Positions 60,218-64,000 of a stretch of 64,000 nt of DNA are shown piece after piece. This DNA is from Maylandia zebra. Lineage: Eukaryota; Chordata; Actinopteri; Cichliformes; Cichlidae. Every line of letters begins with the position of its first letter. The first letter of the stretch is position 1. A model generated the notes under the pieces. It had not been told where the DNA came from and did no database searches. It worked only from the letters and a program-made list of their open reading frames with translations. The DNA lies in the NCBI RefSeq assembly GCF_041146795.1, contig NC_135180.1:39554794-39618793 (forward strand), read 5' to 3'. Made by a program: the position numbers and the translations under genes.

Positions 60218-63200
60218 CAGTGAACGCTTGTGGAGGCTGCCATCTTGCATTTTTGTAGCCAGAGTCTGCGCAGTAGTGACTTGAGGTGGAGCGACTGCGT
60301 CACGCCATGCCACTGGACATGACTGCAAACACGCCCCCCTACACTTTTTACGTAGCCCGGCTGCTCCAGTTTTTTGCTGATGGGTTTACCGCGACTGACG
60401 ACTCGTTAAATTAAGGTAAATACAACCAGTTCACTGTTATGAAAAAGACACACAGCTTAACATCTTATAGTTCTACAACATCTAAAATCGCTCTGTTGTT
60501 AATTCGTTAGTTAGATTAGCCGCTATCACATCCAATGTGTTGGAGGCTTTTTGCTAGATAGTTAGCGATGCTACACACCTGTTACTCTAATAGTCTGTGT
60601 TATTGAAGGATTCAGGACTCCTTAGGTTTTGTTATACATTTTTAGACAGCGGTGAGATCATCTGCACACTCTACAGAGGCCCAGAGTTACTGTTAATATC
60701 AAAAATGTAACGCTGTCCTTTGAGATTTTAACATAAGACTGTGAGTGTAATGCATCTAAAACTGTTTAAATCTTCAGAGCCCTCTACATCCTGGTAACAT
60801 GGAGACTTTAAAACAGCAGCAGAAGGTTTCAGTAGTGTAGTCTAATTTGTTCTTTTCATTTAATAATAATCCATATTATATCAACAGCTACATTCACCCT
60901 GGAGAGAAACTAGTGAGGGAGACCATCAGGACCAAGCTGGGTTTCTGGGTCCAGAGGTTTGGAGAAACTTCTTCCCTTTCTTTCATCACAGCTGTCCTGT
61001 GCCAGATGTTCTGTTGACCCACTGAAAGAGGCATCATTTAAGAAACACCAGGAAGACTGAAGCTCATCGCATTGATCAAGCAGGACTCATGATCTTCACC
61101 AGCAGCTCCCTCACAGGGAAATCTTCAGCACTCCTCCGTAGGCCCGCCCCAGGAGATGGATAAACCCAGCATTTCATGAACACTGTGATGGAGACCTTTG
61201 CTTTGTGTAATGTTATAAATACTCAGATACTCCCCAGAGGCTTCGGACTTTTACATAAAGATATTATATTCAGTCCTGTAGAAAGTTATACATTTAAAAA
61301 TATATGATCCTCTCTGGTTACTCTGGTATGAATAACTCTGAATCACTTTATGGTAAATAACACACTATCTGCAAAAAACTGAAAGAATTCCAGATGACAA
61401 GTTTGTAGTTCAATATACAAGTGACGACCTTTGACCTTCATCAGGTTTTATTTAATTGTGTCAGAGAAAATCTCATGTGCTCTTCATGCAGCTGAGTGCA
61501 TCAACACGTTTAACTTACCGAAAAAGTGCAGCGGGGCCTCGGGTCCTTCTGTCGGGTTGTCCAGTTTACTGAAGAACACCTCGGGCTGTCAGGTTAAAAC
61601 ACTCAGTCGTGTTTTCATAGCGTAAACGCTGGCCCTCCTCTCAGAGCGTACGCTATGCGTACGATACGCAAGTTTCTCCGTGACTGCAGCTGTCAGTCAA
61701 AGCTGCTATGATGACGTTTCACCCCAATTTAACATCACTGTAGGAATTAGAATCAGACTTATGGGAGAGGAGACCCCTTGAACATAAATCAGCGTGATGA
61801 GAACTATTGATAACAAAAGAAAGAATCTTATCTGAGGAGAATAAATTTATTTTAGTCTGACCCCAGTCCCATCCACTAACACGGAGGAGGCGGGGTTTAT
61901 GACCTATGCCCTATGCTGCAGCCAGACACCAGGGGGTGATAGAGACGTTTTGGCTTCATTTTTGGGGAGCCTTCGCGTCGTCCATGTTTTCTACAGTCAT
62001 TGGTCTGAGCTGTGGTAGAATTCTTCATCTTCATATTGTTTATTGGCGGTTGGTAAACAGCAAAATGGTGGATTACCGCCACAAACTGGTTTGGAGTGTG
62101 GACTGAAATGACAAAAAAACAAAACAAGAAAGACAAAAACCCAACAAAAAACATTCAAATCCTGTGGTAGAATTCTTCGTTCCTTCACTGTCACACGTTG
62201 ATGATGTAATTGGAAATCTATTAGGCTGGGACCTGACAACAGTGCCACCTGCAGGAAGCTACTCTCAGTCTGATAGCTTGTGTTCTGAGACCTGACACCT
62301 TACTTCTGAGACCTCGGACCTGATGGGTTTTTGTCTGGAACCTGAAGCCTGAAAAAAAAATTCTGAGCCCTTAGACCTGAAGGCTTTTTTCTGAGACCTG
62401 AGACCTGTTGGATGTGCTGATCTTCTAAATAGCTCTGAGAAAGGTGGAAAAATGAAATGAAGCCAGCATGTGAGATCGTCACATTGATTTCAGACTTTTT
62501 CCTTTGATTTGGGTTCAGTTTGTGTACACTTCTAGTGGAAAAAGATAATTTACGAGTCCAGTGACATACATTTTTTTCTTAGAATGGAATGATGATCATT
62601 GTAGAGTAGTCTCCTCCTCCATGAGTCACAGGAAGCAGAAGAGAGTCAAGACAGAACGATAACACAACTTTTCTACTGCTGCTCTACAGGGTGTGCACAG
62701 TTAAATTATGCTGGTTAATTTTGTTGAGCATCTGTGCACTTTCTTAAAAGAAATAAGTGGCTGAGATGGATGCCATATGTACTATTAAAAGTATTTTTTT
62801 TCTAGTTTTCACGGTGCTTCATGAATGTGAGAGGAGATAAAAAGGGAAAAATTGTGGACATCCGTACAAAGTGGGATTTCTTTGGACCAGAGTAGATACA
62901 CTGCTTGAGTGTAATGTTTTATCTGAGTGGTGTAGCATACATAGCAGGTGTGATAGCAGCACACTGACACCTGGTGACTATATTGCTGTACTACACCATT
63001 CTGAGTGCCAGTGTCTCTAAAGACATGAAGATGCAGATGTTTAAACCGTTTTCCCCCCCTGATTTATTCAACTGCTATGTTATAGTCATAGTTAATTTCT
63101 ATATGGTAATGTTCTTCTCAGCATCTGATTGTCAAATACATACCATACAAAATAAAATGAATTGCACATATGTTAGGCATCATATGTTATTACATGATTC

Positions 63201-63276
63201 CAACTATATGTTTAATAAATATAAAGAAAATTCCAAGTTATTGAAATATTTATATTTGCTCTGAAAAAAATATGGG
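60218..63276. other. Intergenic DNA, no gene recognised
   Basis: About 3 kb with no supported exon or RNA gene. Text at 60220-61140 has a repeat-like character (gccatcttgcatttttgtag, cctggagagaaactagtgag) but no ends could be set. The last part would hold the 3' region of the minus-strand odorant receptor. Confidence 0.35.
62283..62410. repeat. Degenerate tandem repeat of a ctgagacctg-type unit
   Basis: Several imperfect copies of tctgagacctgac / ttctgagacctcggacctga / ttctgagcccttagacctga / ttctgagacctgagacctg occur in line, about 20-50 bases apart. Confidence 0.6.
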
Positions 63277-64000
63277 TCAGACTCTCAGTGTATTGAGGAT
63301 GTGCTGTCGGATCTCCTTAGTTCTGATGCCGTAGATGATCGGGTTGAAACAGCTTGGAAAGAACAGGTACAGTATGCTGAAGAAAATCCTAATGGCTGCA
63401 GGGAGACTGTTTCTTATTCGATATGAGAGGAAAGCTGTGAGTATGATGGTCAGACTAACAGTCATGACCACGATGTGCGTTACACAGGTGTGAAGAGCTT
63501 TGGCACTTGATTTTCCTGAGCTCAACACAGAGCTGAATATGACTGTGTAAGAGGCAGTGATGAGGAAGAAGTCAGTCACAGGGACAGAGAAGACTGAGAT
63601 CAACCCCACCAGGCTGTTAATGGTGGTGCTTCCACAGGCCAGCTCCACCAAGGCCATGTGCTCACAGAAGCAGTGGTTTATCACATTTCTCAGACAGAAT
63701 GGCAATTTTCCAGCCAGACTGACCACCACCAATACAGCAAACATATTTCTGATGGAAAAAGGGATTACAAATTTAAGAAATCTTGCTAAAGCCATTTGTT
63801 CTTGATAGTGGAGCGGGGTGCAGATGGCAAAGTAACGATCTAGAGCCATCCACAGCAGCAGAGTGGACTGAAAGGCTCCTAACAAGTGAATGAAATACAT
63901 CTGAACAAGGCAGCCGATGAGAGAGATCCCCCTCCAGTCGAACAGGAAGCTCAGCAGCATGTGGGGAACAAAGAATACAGGGAGGCTGAGGTCAATGCAC
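63277..64000 (-). CDS. Odorant receptor, partial (N terminus beyond window)
   Basis: C-terminal about 240 residues of an olfactory-type GPCR. The frame stays open to the window edge above the internal Met at 63960 (CIDLSLPVFFVPH precedes it), so that Met is not the start. Landmarks: end of TM2, disulphide Cys in GCLVQMY, MALDRYFAICTPLHY at TM3, CFCEHMALVELAC in extracellular loop 2, SYTVIFSSVL in TM5, KALHTCVTHIVVM in TM6, NPIIYGIRTKEIR in TM7 and a short tail ending NTLRV. It resembles the receptor at 33798-34793 in motif variants (MALDRYFAIC, NPIIYG-RTKEIR) and orientation, so the two are probably tandem paralogues separated later by transposons. Confidence 0.92.
   Translation of the reverse strand, partial: CIDLSLPVFFVPHMLLSFLFDWRGISLIGCLVQMYFIHLLGAFQSTLLLWMALDRYFAICTPLHYQEQMALARFLKFVIPFSIRNMFAVLVVVSLAGKLPFCLRNVINHCFCEHMALVELACGSTTINSLVGLISVFSVPVTDFFLITASYTVIFSSVLSSGKSSAKALHTCVTHIVVMTVSLTIILTAFLSYRIRNSLPAAIRIFFSILYLFFPSCFNPIIYGIRTKEIRQHILNTLRV

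Overview
This is vertebrate nuclear DNA, almost certainly from a teleost fish. Two genes have vertebrate intron-exon structure, two odorant receptor genes are single-exon, and the rest is a fish-type mixture of L2, L1 and other LINEs, Tc1 elements, hAT elements, tRNA-derived SINEs and Ty3/gypsy elements. A percomorph such as a cichlid is plausible but not proven from this sequence alone. Nothing bacterial (operons, CRISPR, phage) is present.

Layout. 1-2.5 kb: the last two coding exons and 3' region of an ATG16-like gene, best match atg16l2, plus strand. 2.5-9.5 kb: a transposon pile-up with an antisense L2 LINE, an L1-type LINE split by two hAT elements, and a Tc1 element with an intact 340-codon transposase. 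10.2-30.7 kb: the complete arrb1 gene (beta-arrestin 1), 16 coding exons and 417 codons, with a 12-kb first intron holding repeats. 30.7-33.7 kb: no gene, two repeats. 33.8-34.8 kb: an intact odorant receptor gene, minus strand. 35.9-58.8 kb: one of the most nested transposon regions one could read by eye. 59-60.2 kb: an internally deleted L2 LINE. 63.3-64.0 kb: a second odorant receptor gene, cut by the window edge.

The nested region. A minus-strand Ty3/gypsy element (about 40,531-58,786) is the outer frame. Its 3' LTR holds a hAT element. Its gag region is split by a composite block (47,586 to about 51,240), by a 2.2-kb tandem array of a 20-bp G/T-rich unit that reads in the gag frame at its edge, and by a 4.7-kb hAT-type element with a perfect 8-bp target duplication. 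Inside that hAT lies a THAP-domain DNA transposon, and inside that a 539-bp MITE. A second copy of the THAP transposon at 35.9 kb lacks the MITE and so shows the empty site. Next to the outer element is a 1.46-kb Ty3/gypsy deletion derivative with a perfect 5-bp target duplication.

Functionally, only atg16l2 (autophagy-related), arrb1 (receptor desensitisation and trafficking) and the two odorant receptors look like host genes. The order atg16l2 then arrb1 on one strand resembles the linkage of ATG16L and arrestin paralogues in other vertebrates. I did not find a previously undescribed biological system; the most unusual features are the gag-derived minisatellite and the filled/empty-site pairs among the nested transposons.
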